Positions 37,595 to 48,977 of a stretch of 64,000 bases of DNA are shown here, one piece after another. Both the position numbers and the translations under genes were made by a program. The notes beneath the pieces are model-generated. The model saw only the letters and a program-made list of their open reading frames with translations. It had not been told where the DNA came from and made no database searches. Each line of letters starts with the position of its first letter. Within the stretch, counting starts at the first letter, position 1. This stretch comes from Paenibacillus lignilyticus (lineage in GTDB: Bacteria > Bacillota > Bacilli > Paenibacillales > Paenibacillaceae): the NCBI RefSeq assembly GCF_017942085.1, contig NZ_JAGKSP010000001.1:310001-374000 (forward strand), written 5' to 3'.

Positions 37595-37641
37595 AAAGAG
37601 AGACCGTCGGTTGATTGTGATAACCGGCGGTCTCTTTTTTA
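37595..37641. terminator. Convergent terminator between the PAP2 and second DUF421 genes
   Basis: A long stem (GAGAGACCG with CGGTCTCT plus the GGTT/AACC extension) with an A run on one side and TTTTTT on the other, 37598-37636. It can end transcripts from both directions. Confidence 0.93.
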
Positions 37642-38499
37642 TTGATAAATAAGCGGTCTAACCTCATCAATTAATTGCTGAAGTTGCTTGGAGCAGGCAG
37701 CATATTTCCGCTTCTCGTCTTCGTCCGCCGTCAGCAGTCCGTACATCTCCATATCCGCTTCGCATTTCTTCAATGCCGCAAGCAGCGTAGCTTGATTCTG
37801 GCTCTTCGGCTGCTTGACCTTGTCATCGTACAGATCGATCGTCAGCGTGCCGAAATCATCAATTTGGGCCAGAAACACATCCTCGACGCGAAGATCCGAT
37901 TTCTTGAGCTCTTTGGCCAGCCAGGCTTCGTTAAACCCTCTCACTTGAAGCGGATCCGCCAGCACGACACCATCCATGACTACCGCGATTGGCTCTCGCT
38001 CAGGTGTCACTTTAATCCCAAGCTGCTTCGGGGTTAGGGGTAAATTCTCGGTCTTGAGGAGCACATTGATCGCTCCGCTCGCCTCCATGATGGCAAACTC
38101 GACGTCGGCTGCTTTGAACACATCCTTCATTCGCAGCTGCTGCATCAGCTCATCCGTGGTCAAGCGCTCTTTCTTTAAGTTCTTCTCTAGTATTTTGCCC
38201 TTCTGAATCAATACGGTCGGGGTCCCGTCAATCCAATTACGGACTCTCTTGCTCTTTAATTGAAGCAGCTCAATGCCGAGCGACACCGCTACCCATACGC
38301 CTAAGGACAAAAAGCCCAAATACCATTTCTCATCCGTATCCAGCGAAATATACCCTGCCAAGTTACCCATAGTGATGCCTGTGATATATTCAAATACGGA
38401 CAGCTCGGTAACCTGGCGTTTCCCAAGCAGCTTCGTCATAAGGAGCAAAAAGACGACTGCCATTAACGTCCGCCACGTGATCTCCAACCAATTACCCAC
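37639..38499 (-). CDS. DUF421 domain membrane protein (YetF-like), copy 2
   Basis: About 286 residues from the GTG at 38499 behind GGAGGTGGA. It has three N-terminal membrane segments with the KLLGKRQVTELSVFEYITG signature, then a cytoplasmic YetF domain (TPTVLIQKGKILEKNLKKER). The C-terminal tail of about 70 residues contains a helical extension (LLAALKKCEADMEMYGLL). It lacks the His-rich insertion of the copy at 35.2 kb. Function unknown. Confidence 0.9.
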   Translation of the reverse strand: MGNWLEITWRTLMAVVFLLLMTKLLGKRQVTELSVFEYITGITMGNLAGYISLDTDEKWYLGFLSLGVWVAVSLGIELLQLKSKRVRNWIDGTPTVLIQKGKILEKNLKKERLTTDELMQQLRMKDVFKAADVEFAIMEASGAINVLLKTENLPLTPKQLGIKVTPEREPIAVVMDGVVLADPLQVRGFNEAWLAKELKKSDLRVEDVFLAQIDDFGTLTIDLYDDKVKQPKSQNQATLLAALKKCEADMEMYGLLTADEDEKRKYAACSKQLQQLIDEVRPLIYQ

Positions 38500-38603
38500 T
38501 GTTCTCCACCTCCATCGGCGCCTGGCATGTACGTTCATTATGTGCGTAAATGCTGGAAATTATGAATGAATCTCCATCTATGTCCAATCGCTTATAAATA
38601 ACA

Positions 38604-38656
38604 GAAGCCGGAACGATTAGGGCTCTACGTCCCCCCTCGTTCCGGCTTCTGTTACA
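38604..38656 (-). terminator. Terminator of the yajC transcript
   Basis: AACAGAAGCCGGAACGA and its complement TCGTTCCGGCTTCTGTT form a 17-bp stem around an 18-base loop at about 38604-38655, 8 bases past yajC. The T-rich tail on the minus side is interrupted. Confidence 0.78.
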
Positions 38657-38662
38657 GCTGGA

Positions 38663-38995
38663 TTAAGCTTTAATATTCTCTGCTTGATCTTCTTTCTTCT
38701 CTACTACAGGCGCAGATGGTGCTGCAGATACTGCCGCGCTTGTTGTAATCGTGTTAATCGCGCTGCGGTCGAATGTAATCTTCGTTGCATCGTTGACGCG
38801 AAGGACAACGACATCATCCGAGATTTCCATAATCGTTCCGTGCATACCGCCGATCGTTACGATTTTATCGCCTTTCTTCAGCGAGCTAAGCATCGAGTTG
38901 CGCTGCTTTGATTTACGCTGCTGCGGACGAATCAGAAGGAAATAAAATACCGCAAACATAAGTACAAACGGGAGTAAAGATGCTGCTGATCCCAT
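38663..38995 (-). CDS. yajC: Preprotein translocase accessory subunit YajC
   Basis: A 110-residue single-pass protein. The N-terminal segment (SLLPFVLMFAVFYFLLIRPQ) is the YajC signature, followed by a compact beta domain with KKGDKIVTIGGMHGTI. The tail is Ala-rich then acidic. It follows tgt in an apparent tgt-yajC order as in many bacteria. Confidence 0.96.
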   Translation of the reverse strand: MGSAASLLPFVLMFAVFYFLLIRPQQRKSKQRNSMLSSLKKGDKIVTIGGMHGTIMEISDDVVVLRVNDATKITFDRSAINTITTSAAVSAAPSAPVVEKKEDQAENIKA

Positions 38996-39013
38996 ATTAG
39001 TTCACCCCTTTCC

Positions 39014-41216
<2,203 letters not shown>

Positions 41217-41226
41217 CGACTGGTTC

Positions 41227-43422
41227 TCATTCCTTAACGATCGTCACGTCTTTGTAATAGTATTGCATTATATATTTATAGTCATACCCAAGCTCTGCCA
41301 ACCCGCGCGCTCCATATTGGGACAAGCCTACGCCATGCCCGTTGCCTGAACCGACGAATCGGAAGCCGGGATCTTTCGTTGCGGCTCGCAGTTCCCCATC
41401 GCCATTCAGGATGAAGATATTGCGGTCTTTCAATTCCTTTGTTTGACCATCTCCGCCGATGAGATACATCGTACCGTTATCGGTTACCGTCGGGCGTTCG
41501 CGTACTGCATGGTCTCCGCCTTCTATGGTCATTCTGGCTGTTTCATCAATTTTGAACAATGTGCTTGGCAATCCTCCGAAAGCGGCGCGATAAACATCCG
41601 GATATTTGACCTGCAGCTTCTGTCCGTTTACCAACAGCTCAATGGGACGCCCGGACGGTCCGCTCTGGCTGACTTCCAGTGTCGAGATCTTGCCTGTTAT
41701 AGGCTTCTGAAGCTTACCGTTCGTGAATGCCAGGAGCTCTGCTGCCGTATACGTTCCTCTTACCCAAGACATCTCATTGGATTGCGGAACTTTCTCCAAC
41801 CAGACAACCAGCGTGCCACGATTAGCCTGATCCACGACAGGTACATTCTCTTGAATAAGCGGGATTGGACGCAGCTTCGCTCCATCGGCATTTACCCGCA
41901 GAAGGGGTTGTCCCGCCTTTGATTTCTGATCGGTAGCATCCAGCAAATCCTCGCGCATGTAGCCGACGGATCCATTCGGGAGGGCTATTCGATACCATTG
42001 ATACAGCCCTTTCTCGGAGGAGGAATCCGGACTCTGCGCACTCTTCAAGTAATTAATGCTATTGCCCCAGATCTCACTCGAATCGGCTGTAGCGCCTCCT
42101 GCGCTTGAAGAGAATACCGCCTCGATCACTTTGCCGTTATACATGGCCACTTCGCCGTTAGTCGCATCAACCGCTGCAATCGTTGTCGGTTTCTCTGAAC
42201 CGATACCCCCATAGGCTTGACTGAGTGTAGTATCTACCACATGCGCGATTTGAAAGCCAAATCCCTGATAGATTGCATATGTACGCGCCGCAACCGCCTG
42301 CGACTTCAACGCTTCCGCCGGCCAAGATGCCGGCATCTCTGCACCGACAACGGCGTACAGATACTGTTCGAACGGTAATTCGTTAATGACAGCAAGCTTG
42401 TTGTTTAATCCGCTTACCTCGAACTGCCCGCGATAGCTTCGATTATATCGTTCCATGAGCTTAATGCCTGTAGAAGCCGAGGTTGAAATCCATAGCTTCG
42501 CTCCTGTGGTAGGTACCGAATAAAGCGAAACCGGCGGTTTAGAAGCAGAATCAACCGTCGTATAGTCGTCCCGGATCACGAAATAAGCGGAAGACGCATC
42601 CGTCTGCCGCAGCGCCAATGCACCGTTCACCTTCAGCGCTTGAGCTTTGACTTGACCGAGCGCAGTCTGATCGCTCTCCGAGCCGACCACGACGGTAAAC
42701 ACGCCTGCATCCATGCCGGATTGTTTGATGGCAGCATACGCCTCTACGCCGCTTGCTCCGAGAGACTGCGCTGCTTTCACAGCTTCGTCTTTGGAGGCAT
42801 AAACCAAACCGGTATCCAAATGAAGCGGACCTACCAGCTCTGCTTTAGCTGATTTGCCGGCATAACCGGCAAGCGTAGCATCCTTCAGCCAGCGGTCTCC
42901 GGCAGCTTTCGCTTCTGCGGCTGTGGCATATGAACCTTCTTCGATTTGATAAACCTTACCGCGAGAGTCGTTCGCCGCTGTCATAAAACCCGCTGCCCCC
43001 ATCGCCTTGAGCCGTTTATATGCGGCCAGTGCCGTCATATAATCGGTCGTCTCAAGCAGAAGTGGTTTATAGTCGTCCAGAGTAAACCGGGTCGTTTCTC
43101 CGTTTCCGCTTTGAAACATCGGGACTACGCCGGAAGGCTGGCGAACGCCGACTTGCAGTGCGGCAGCCGAACTGAAGGTGACTGCAGCCGTATCGAGCTT
43201 ATACTTACTTGTATTCAGGAAGATGCCTACACGAATATTGTCGAGTTTAGGCACCGCCGCACCGTTTGACGGTACGGATGTCCAAACGGAGAGGCCTACA
43301 ACCCCGGTCAACAGCAGCGTAAATGTTCGCATCGTCTTCGGCAGCCTTGATCGTTTCACTGCCGGCACTATGGACTCGTTCGATTGAACGACGTTTATGC
43401 CCTTCATCGGCAAAACATCCAT
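41227..43422 (-). CDS. Long SpoIID/LytB-domain protein with SPOR-like N-terminal region
   Basis: A 731-residue protein. A short cytoplasmic tail and one membrane segment (about 28-48) are followed by SPOR-like repeats to about residue 280. The SpoIID domain then shows [20 protein letters not shown] and, near the C-terminus, [20 protein letters not shown]. SpoIID is a lytic transglycosylase that cuts peptidoglycan during engulfment; B. subtilis SpoIID is about half this length. A second possible peptidoglycan-binding section ([19 protein letters not shown] region) is visible. It lies between queA and a DCC-family gene, ahead of ruvB. Start spacing to GAGGGGG is tight. Confidence 0.87.
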   Translation of the reverse strand: MDVLPMKGINVVQSNESIVPAVKRSRLPKTMRTFTLLLTGVVGLSVWTSVPSNGAAVPKLDNIRVGIFLNTSKYKLDTAAVTFSSAAALQVGVRQPSGVVPMFQSGNGETTRFTLDDYKPLLLETTDYMTALAAYKRLKAMGAAGFMTAANDSRGKVYQIEEGSYATAAEAKAAGDRWLKDATLAGYAGKSAKAELVGPLHLDTGLVYASKDEAVKAAQSLGASGVEAYAAIKQSGMDAGVFTVVVGSESDQTALGQVKAQALKVNGALALRQTDASSAYFVIRDDYTTVDSASKPPVSLYSVPTTGAKLWISTSASTGIKLMERYNRSYRGQFEVSGLNNKLAVINELPFEQYLYAVVGAEMPASWPAEALKSQAVAARTYAIYQGFGFQIAHVVDTTLSQAYGGIGSEKPTTIAAVDATNGEVAMYNGKVIEAVFSSSAGGATADSSEIWGNSINYLKSAQSPDSSSEKGLYQWYRIALPNGSVGYMREDLLDATDQKSKAGQPLLRVNADGAKLRPIPLIQENVPVVDQANRGTLVVWLEKVPQSNEMSWVRGTYTAAELLAFTNGKLQKPITGKISTLEVSQSGPSGRPIELLVNGQKLQVKYPDVYRAAFGGLPSTLFKIDETARMTIEGGDHAVRERPTVTDNGTMYLIGGDGQTKELKDRNIFILNGDGELRAATKDPGFRFVGSGNGHGVGLSQYGARGLAELGYDYKYIMQYYYKDVTIVKE

Positions 43423-43434
43423 TCCCCCTCGCCA

Positions 43435-43881
43435 TTAATCTTTTTTGGGTAACGCACAGACTCCTTCATGACAGCTGTCATCCGTTCGGCCGAACCAGTC
43501 ATAACGTTTCGCCGCAATCACGCGGTAGATTCCATCTGCGGCGATTCGCAGACCCGGCACACGGTACAGCCAAGCCAGCCATCTAAGGCCTCTGACCGTC
43601 CGCAAAATCCGAATGACGCCTGCAGCTCCCGCATGCAGCGTCCCATCCGCTTCAACGACATGCATCTTCGTCAGCAAGGTCTCTGTATTTAACGAAGCGA
43701 GACCGGGAATTGTTTCGTAGGTTTCGTCTAACGACTGAACCGGAATGAATCGCAGCACGGCAGTCGACTGCAGCTCCTTTAACTTACGAACGCTGCCCAG
43801 ACATAAGTTGCAGGTACCATCATACAAGACAATAAGCTTCTCACGTTTGCTCTCATCCGTGCTGCGTTCTTTCTTGGCCAT
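43435..43881 (-). CDS. DCC-family thiol-disulfide oxidoreductase (DUF393)
   Basis: A 148-residue protein. The family's DGxCxxC motif reads LYDGTCNLCLG at about residues 19-29. A C-terminal RYDWFGRTDDSC stretch adds another cysteine, as in many DCC proteins. The enzymatic role of the family is poorly known; a redox function is inferred. The start codon overlaps the ruvB stop by one base, so it is translationally coupled to ruvB. Confidence 0.88.
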   Translation of the reverse strand: MAKKERSTDESKREKLIVLYDGTCNLCLGSVRKLKELQSTAVLRFIPVQSLDETYETIPGLASLNTETLLTKMHVVEADGTLHAGAAGVIRILRTVRGLRWLAWLYRVPGLRIAADGIYRVIAAKRYDWFGRTDDSCHEGVCALPKKD

Positions 43882-44924
43882 TATACGGAGCTCCCTCCCT
43901 CACCATTGTCGGCGTCAGCGCCGGGCTGCTGCGGCACAGGAAGACCCAGATGCCGATAGGCAAGCGGTGTTACCATGCGGCCGCGCGGAGTGCGCTGGAG
44001 GAAACCGATCTGCATCAGATAAGGCTCGTAGACATCTTCAATCGTTTGACTTTCTTCACCGATCGTGGCCGCTATCGTATCGAGCCCGACGGGACCACCG
44101 CGATAGATGGATATCATGGCACGGAGCATTTTGTGATCGATGCTGTCCAGACCAAGCGGATCCACTTGGATAAGTCCAAGCGCAGACTGGGCGAGTTCAT
44201 GTGTAACAATTCCATCATTGCGCACTTGAGCGAAATCACGTACCCGCTTCAGCAGTCGGTTCGCAATCCGCGGCGTCCCACGGGAGCGCATCGCAATTTC
44301 TTGCGCCGCTTCACCGATAACGCTGACGCCGAGAATTTCGGCTGCCCGTGACACGATAAAAGCGAGTTCATCCACCGAATAGAACTCCAGTCGGCTCACT
44401 ACACCGAAACGGTCGCGCAGCGGCGCGGACAATAGTCCGGCCCGCGTCGTAGCGCCGATCAGCGTGAACGGGGGCAGCTCAAGACGAACCGAACGCGCAC
44501 TGGGGCCTTTGCCGATCATGATGTCGAGCGCAAAGTCCTCCATCGCCGGATAAAGCACTTCCTCTACCGTGCGGTGCAATCGGTGAATTTCATCAATAAA
44601 CAAAACATCGCCTTCCTGCAAATTCGTCAGAAGCGCGGCGAGATCGCCGGGCCTCTCAATCGCAGGGCCGCTCGTGGTTCGCAGATTAACTCCCAGCTCG
44701 TTGGCGATGATATTCGATAACGTTGTTTTGCCAAGTCCCGGAGGACCGTAGAGCAATACATGGTCCAGCGCTTCTTTGCGCAGCTTTGCCGCCTCTATGA
44801 ATACTTTCAGATTCTCTTTCACTTGAGTTTGACCGATATACTCGGCCAAATAGCGAGGGCGCAAACTCAGCTCCACCGCTTGATCTTCCATCATGAGGTT
44901 GGCGGAAATAATCCGATCGTCCAT
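43881..44924 (-). CDS. ruvB: Holliday junction branch migration ATPase RuvB
   Basis: AAA+ motor of the RuvAB branch migration complex. 347 residues. Walker [11 protein letters not shown] lies at about residues 59-68, Walker B FIDEIHRL near 108-115, sensor 1 IGATTRAG near 152. The winged-helix C-terminus ends with the [14 protein letters not shown] arginine finger-type region. It runs with ruvA and ruvC upstream. Confidence 0.98.
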   Translation of the reverse strand: MDDRIISANLMMEDQAVELSLRPRYLAEYIGQTQVKENLKVFIEAAKLRKEALDHVLLYGPPGLGKTTLSNIIANELGVNLRTTSGPAIERPGDLAALLTNLQEGDVLFIDEIHRLHRTVEEVLYPAMEDFALDIMIGKGPSARSVRLELPPFTLIGATTRAGLLSAPLRDRFGVVSRLEFYSVDELAFIVSRAAEILGVSVIGEAAQEIAMRSRGTPRIANRLLKRVRDFAQVRNDGIVTHELAQSALGLIQVDPLGLDSIDHKMLRAMISIYRGGPVGLDTIAATIGEESQTIEDVYEPYLMQIGFLQRTPRGRMVTPLAYRHLGLPVPQQPGADADNGEGGSSV

Positions 44925-44943
44925 TCACGCGTACCCCTCTCTG

Positions 44944-45576
44944 CTAGCCTTTAAACAGTTGCTGCAATGCCCGTTTCATCAGGGCATCCACAGATTCATC
45001 GGCTGCCGCATGATCCTTCATGCCCTGCCATGCGCGATCCAGCTCAGCTGCCGTATAGCCGAGCGTCGTAAGCGCTTCGCGCGCTTCTTTCCAGTTCTGA
45101 TTGCCGCCGAACAACGTTCCGCTGTCCGCATCATCGCCGAGTACAACGCTTGCCGCCGCGAAGCTGAAGCCTCCCGGAATTGCATCAAGCTTATCCTTCA
45201 AGTCAAGAACCATCCGCTGCGCCGTCTTCTTGCCAATGCCGGGCAGCTTGGTCAGAAACGTCAGGTTCTCCTGCTGGATGGCAGCCGCAATCGTCTCCGG
45301 TTTACCGCCTGCCAGAATGCCGAGCGCGACGCGCGGTCCAATGCCTGACACTTCAAGCAGCTTGCGGAACATCGCCTGTTCCTCGCGGGTTGCGAAACCG
45401 AAGAGCAGCGTCGCGTCTTCCCGAACATGATGATGGGTGTAGATGGTCACCGCATCATCACTCTTGGCAAAAGCATACGGGTTTGGCGTAAACACCCGGT
45501 AGCCGATATCTCGCACATCTACCACAACGAACTCTGTATCCAAATGGACGACGCGTCCTCGTACATAATCGATCAT
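44944..45576 (-). CDS. ruvA: Holliday junction DNA-binding protein RuvA
   Basis: Tetrameric junction-binding partner of RuvB. 210 residues. N-terminal OB fold (MIDYVRGRVVHLD), then tandem helix-hairpin-helix motifs (LEVSGIGPRVALGIL and LTKLPGIGKKTAQRMVLDLK), and a C-terminal RuvB-binding domain. Overlaps ruvC by 4 bases. Spacing 19 bases to ruvB. Confidence 0.97.
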   Translation of the reverse strand: MIDYVRGRVVHLDTEFVVVDVRDIGYRVFTPNPYAFAKSDDAVTIYTHHHVREDATLLFGFATREEQAMFRKLLEVSGIGPRVALGILAGGKPETIAAAIQQENLTFLTKLPGIGKKTAQRMVLDLKDKLDAIPGGFSFAAASVVLGDDADSGTLFGGNQNWKEAREALTTLGYTAAELDRAWQGMKDHAAADESVDALMKRALQQLFKG

Positions 45577-46076
45577 TTCCGGTTCACCCCGTTAATTTTA
45601 TCCGTCAGAACGGAAGAATGGGCGTGGCAAATGGCCACGGCAAGCGCATCCGCTACGTCATCCGGCTTGGGTATCGCGCTCAGCTTCAGGAACATGCGTA
45701 CCATCTCCTGTACCTGTCGTTTCTCCGCTTTGCCATATCCGACAACCGCCTGCTTCACCTGCAAAGGGGTATATTCCGTCACTGGCAATCCGCGCTGGGC
45801 CGCTGCCAAAATCATCACACCGCGTGCTTGACCAACTGAAAAAGCCGTCGTCACGTTCTTATTGAAAAACAGCTTCTCTACAGCGACGGTATCCGGTTTA
45901 TAGCGATCCATCAGCGCACAAGTAGATTCATAGACCTGCTTAAGACGCTCCTCTTGAGGCGTATGCGCTTCGGTTTGAATACAGCCGTATTGGACGGGAA
46001 CCAGCTTACTCCCGATTTTGTCAATGAAGCCAAATCCAACGATTGCAATCCCTGGATCAATCCCTAAAACACGCAA
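45573..46076 (-). CDS. ruvC: Crossover junction endodeoxyribonuclease RuvC
   Basis: Resolves Holliday junctions. 167 residues from the TTG at 46076 (LRVLGIDPG), with GGGGAG 9 bases upstream; a much longer upstream frame (to 46232) has no family resemblance. Catalytic acids are visible in GIDPG, VEKLFF and DDVADALA. B. subtilis lacks RuvC and uses RecU, so its presence here is a lineage marker. Confidence 0.95.
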   Translation of the reverse strand: MRVLGIDPGIAIVGFGFIDKIGSKLVPVQYGCIQTEAHTPQEERLKQVYESTCALMDRYKPDTVAVEKLFFNKNVTTAFSVGQARGVMILAAAQRGLPVTEYTPLQVKQAVVGYGKAEKRQVQEMVRMFLKLSAIPKPDDVADALAVAICHAHSSVLTDKINGVNRK

Positions 46077-46130
46077 GCCTCTTCTCTCCCCATGCCAAAA
46101 AATAGTATGTTCAAAAATTGGCTTCCATCT

Positions 46131-46139
46131 ATTATAGCA
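46131..46139 (-). promoter_or_regulatory. Extended -10 promoter before ruvC
   Basis: On the minus strand TGCTATAAT (46139-46131) is a perfect -10 with an extended TGC element, about 55 bases before the ruvC start. No good -35 box is seen, as is allowed for extended -10 promoters. Confidence 0.65.
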
Positions 46140-46196
46140 AATGATAGGCATGATGAGAACACGCGTTTTGTCTTTCGGGCAAGCTCCCCTACCAAC

Positions 46197-46226
46197 ATAA
46201 AAGACGAACGCTGCGTGCGTCCGTCT
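46197..46226 (-). terminator. Terminator of bofC
   Basis: GACGGACG and CGTTCGTC form an 8-base stem with one mismatch, followed by TTTTAT on the minus strand, about 50 bases past bofC. Confidence 0.7.
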
Positions 46227-46275
46227 CTCCACTGTTTGAATATCGGGCTTAGCTTGAATTGGTATGACCTGGGGG

Positions 46276-46899
46276 CTAGAAGTCTCGTTTCATTACTTTC
46301 TCGGTCCGATCGACTGCATAATCGCTGAATGTGGACAATACACTGTTGTACTCGTCTTTGTCCGTTATCCGAATCCCGTTCACGAGCTCCTCGATCCGTT
46401 CCTTCGGCAAGCTGCTCTCCATGTAGTTGACATCCAGTTGAAAAAAGGTTCGCAGCACCTTCTCTTTCTTCGGCGAACCGTCGAATAACGTTAAATTGCC
46501 TGCCTTGTCCATGCTGATATAGCCGTTATGCTTGCAGGATTCCGACAAATCATCGATACGCTGCTCCATTACGACCGCTGATTCCGTATCAAGCACAGCC
46601 GTCCACTCCGGATGCCCTTTGAGCAACCGAAGCGCTTCTTTCGATGTCATCTGTCCAAGCGTGCTCTTCTCCTCACCGCATAAGAAAATACGATGAAGCT
46701 TGACGGTCACCTGCTCTGAAGGTGAAGCCAGCACGTCGATAACGCTTCTTGAAGGAGGATTCCCCTGCTTCATCGCTTGAACGGAACGAACGCTTGTAAG
46801 TGAGAGTAAGGTCACAGCAAGCAGGCAGCCTAATTGCCACATTGGCCGCCGATTCCGGAGCAGCTTTTTTTTTATTTTCTTCCAGAGGCTGAATTCCAT
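46276..46899 (-). CDS. bofC: BofC, forespore regulator of sigma-K checkpoint
   Basis: In Bacillus, BofC is secreted from the forespore and controls the SpoIVB signalling protease that leads to pro-sigma-K processing. 207 residues with a basic N-terminus and a signal-anchor segment at about 21-40. The KLHRIFLCGEEKSTLGQ and LRLLKGHPEW stretches match the family. The start is ATG at 46899 behind AAGGGGAG. Located next to ruvC, as in Bacillus. Confidence 0.9.
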   Translation of the reverse strand: MEFSLWKKIKKKLLRNRRPMWQLGCLLAVTLLSLTSVRSVQAMKQGNPPSRSVIDVLASPSEQVTVKLHRIFLCGEEKSTLGQMTSKEALRLLKGHPEWTAVLDTESAVVMEQRIDDLSESCKHNGYISMDKAGNLTLFDGSPKKEKVLRTFFQLDVNYMESSLPKERIEELVNGIRITDKDEYNSVLSTFSDYAVDRTEKVMKRDF

Positions 46900-47010
46900 C
46901 GTCGGGAACTCCCCTTTTTACCTTTTTTGTTAGTCTCTCACCTCAGCTGGAGAATTATGCACATCTTGCACGAATATGTAGAAAAGGCTGATACCGCCAC
47001 ATCACTTTAC

Positions 47011-47066
47011 AAAAACAAGCCCGGCATCATCCGCGCATTTCTCCATGCGAGGACGGCCGGGCTTAT
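47011..47066 (-). terminator. Terminator downstream of safA
   Basis: AAGCCCGGC (minus direction, 47064-47056 side) and GCCGGGCTT form a 9-bp stem around a long loop, followed by GTTTTTG. It lies 14 bases past the stop. Confidence 0.7.
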
Positions 47067-47079
47067 TTCTCGACTTCGT

Positions 47080-48771
47080 TTAGCGATTAATCCACGGTAA
47101 ACTTCCGCGGCGTTTCGGTTTCACGGTGCGTGTTTGACGAACGACAATCTTTTTGGCCGGTTTACGCGGAGGGGCCGATTTGCTCGGGGATGTACTCAGC
47201 GCATCCTCTTCTTCGAACTGATCGACTTCGTCCTCGCGTTTCTCATGGCAGCCGCAGTTGCAATTTTTCTTGCCTGTTGAAGCTCCTGCTACGACAGGCG
47301 CCATTTGACCGCCGCCCATGTAGCCGTAACCTCCTTGCGGTCCCATATTGGCCGGAGAGACCATCGACGGATCGTAGTAGCCGTAGCCGCCTTGTGGACC
47401 CATATTAGCCGGGGATACCATCGACGGATCGAAGTAACCGTAGCCGCCTTGCGGACCCATTTCGGCAGGGGATACCATCGACGGGTCATAGTAGCCATAG
47501 CCGCCTTGCGGACCCATGTTAGCCGGGGATACCATCGACGGATCATGGTAACCATAGCCGCCTTGCGGACCCATGTTAGCCGGGGATACCATCGACGGAT
47601 CGAAGCCATAACCGCCTTGCGGACCCATCTCGGCAGGGGATACCGCCTGTGGACCCCAACCGTAGCTCGGTGCTCCCCATGGCAATGTTACGGGCGGACA
47701 CCATTCCATGTCTTCCGCAGGACTAACTGCAGATGGATAGCCATATCCGCCTTGCGGACCCATCTCGGCAGGGGATACCGCTGACGGATAACCGTAGCCG
47801 CCTCCCATCGATGCAGGGGATACCGCTGACGGATATCCATAGCCGCCTCCCATCGATGCCGGAGATACCGCTGAAGGATAGCCGTAGCCGCCTCCCATCG
47901 ACGCCGGAGATACGGCTGTCGGCTGCCCATAGCCGCCCCCCATCGATACCGGAGATACGGCAGTCGGCTGCCCATAGCCGCCTCCCATCGACACCGGAGA
48001 TACGGCAGTCGGCTGCCCATAGCCGCCTCCCATCGATGCCGGAGATACCGCTTCTGGCATTTTCGGCATATCATAGAGCGACATGACCTCAGTAGCCGGA
48101 ACGCCGTATTGTTTGAATAAATCAACATGCTGCTCATAAGAGTTGTAAACCGGATATTTCTTTTCTGCGACCGGCATGATTTCCGGCAGCGGCATCGGCA
48201 TTGGAGCCGGCTCTGGCATCGGCGTCGGAGCAACTTGCTCCGGTATTGGCGTAGGCGTCGGTACCGGCATCGTGCTCGGCTTTTGCCCAGTAGGTTTCTT
48301 GCCGCCGAGCAAGGAAGGCGCAGTCGACATTTTGCCCATCAAGCCCTGAACACCTTGCATCACCGAGGAAGGGTGAAGCGGATGATGACCGGATCCCGAA
48401 TTCTCGTTTCCACTTTGCATGTGCGTTTCGTGCATAGGATGTGCTGCGCCTGGCTTAGGTATATTTACAACTTCGCCGGTCAGCAGCACGTTTGGATTTT
48501 TCAGCTGCGGATTGGCTTTAATCATATCACTGAGCGGGATTCCCCATGCTTTGGAGAGCTTCCACAATGTATCACCCTGCTGAACAACATGCTGGTGCAT
48601 AAAGTCCATATTTCCCGTATGAGAAGTAGGTACTTTGATCTTCATTCCGATGTCAATCATGTCCGGATTGGTGATAGTAGGATTCAGTTTCATGATTTCT
48701 TCCTGCGAAACATTATACTTCTGGGCAATGAGGTATAGTGTATCGCCTTTTTTGACAATATGAATTTTCAC
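47080..48771 (-). CDS. safA: LysM-domain spore coat protein SafA-like, with tandem MGGGYG and MGPQGGYG repeats
   Basis: A 563-residue spore morphogenetic protein. Two LysM domains at about residues 1-50 and 57-105 bind glycan, presumably at the cortex/coat boundary as SafA does. A Pro/Met-rich linker follows. Then come six 15-residue MGGGYG[QY]P[TS]AVSP[VA][SE] units, one 17-residue MGPQGGYGYPSAVSPAE unit, a spacer with EWCPPVTLPWGAPSYGW, and about six 18-19-residue MGPQGGYGx[HYF]DPSMVSPA[NE] units. The tail has a CNCGCHEK cysteine cluster, an acidic patch and a basic end (KPKRRGSLPWINR). The start is GTG at 48771 behind AGGAGG. Confidence 0.88.
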   Translation of the reverse strand: MKIHIVKKGDTLYLIAQKYNVSQEEIMKLNPTITNPDMIDIGMKIKVPTSHTGNMDFMHQHVVQQGDTLWKLSKAWGIPLSDMIKANPQLKNPNVLLTGEVVNIPKPGAAHPMHETHMQSGNENSGSGHHPLHPSSVMQGVQGLMGKMSTAPSLLGGKKPTGQKPSTMPVPTPTPIPEQVAPTPMPEPAPMPMPLPEIMPVAEKKYPVYNSYEQHVDLFKQYGVPATEVMSLYDMPKMPEAVSPASMGGGYGQPTAVSPVSMGGGYGQPTAVSPVSMGGGYGQPTAVSPASMGGGYGYPSAVSPASMGGGYGYPSAVSPASMGGGYGYPSAVSPAEMGPQGGYGYPSAVSPAEDMEWCPPVTLPWGAPSYGWGPQAVSPAEMGPQGGYGFDPSMVSPANMGPQGGYGYHDPSMVSPANMGPQGGYGYYDPSMVSPAEMGPQGGYGYFDPSMVSPANMGPQGGYGYYDPSMVSPANMGPQGGYGYMGGGQMAPVVAGASTGKKNCNCGCHEKREDEVDQFEEEDALSTSPSKSAPPRKPAKKIVVRQTRTVKPKRRGSLPWINR

Positions 48772-48880
48772 CCGTCAAAAACCTCCTGTCACGTTTGTAC
48801 GCCTTGGGCAGACGTGGTAAACGCCCGTAATCAATCCCTACATCCTATGCATGAGATGGGCGAGTGTCACCCTTCCTTAC

Positions 48881-48931
48881 AAAAAAAAGTTAAAGCCCCG
48901 CCTCCATTACACGAGGCAGAGCTTTAACTTT
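48881..48931 (-). terminator. Terminator of the pheB-hom-thrC-thrB-pheA operon
   Basis: AGTTAAAGC and GCTTTAACT form an outer 9-bp stem with an inner GCCTC/GAGGC stem, followed by a run of eight T on the minus strand. It lies 47 bases beyond pheA. Confidence 0.92.
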
Positions 48932-48977
48932 CCGAACGGAACAACCGCGTTTGAACATGTCCATGACACCATTGCGA

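Noticed and set aside
46077..46232. N-terminal extension of RuvC to 46232
   Set aside because: It crosses the bofC terminator and the ruvC promoter; RuvC begins at RVLGIDPG.
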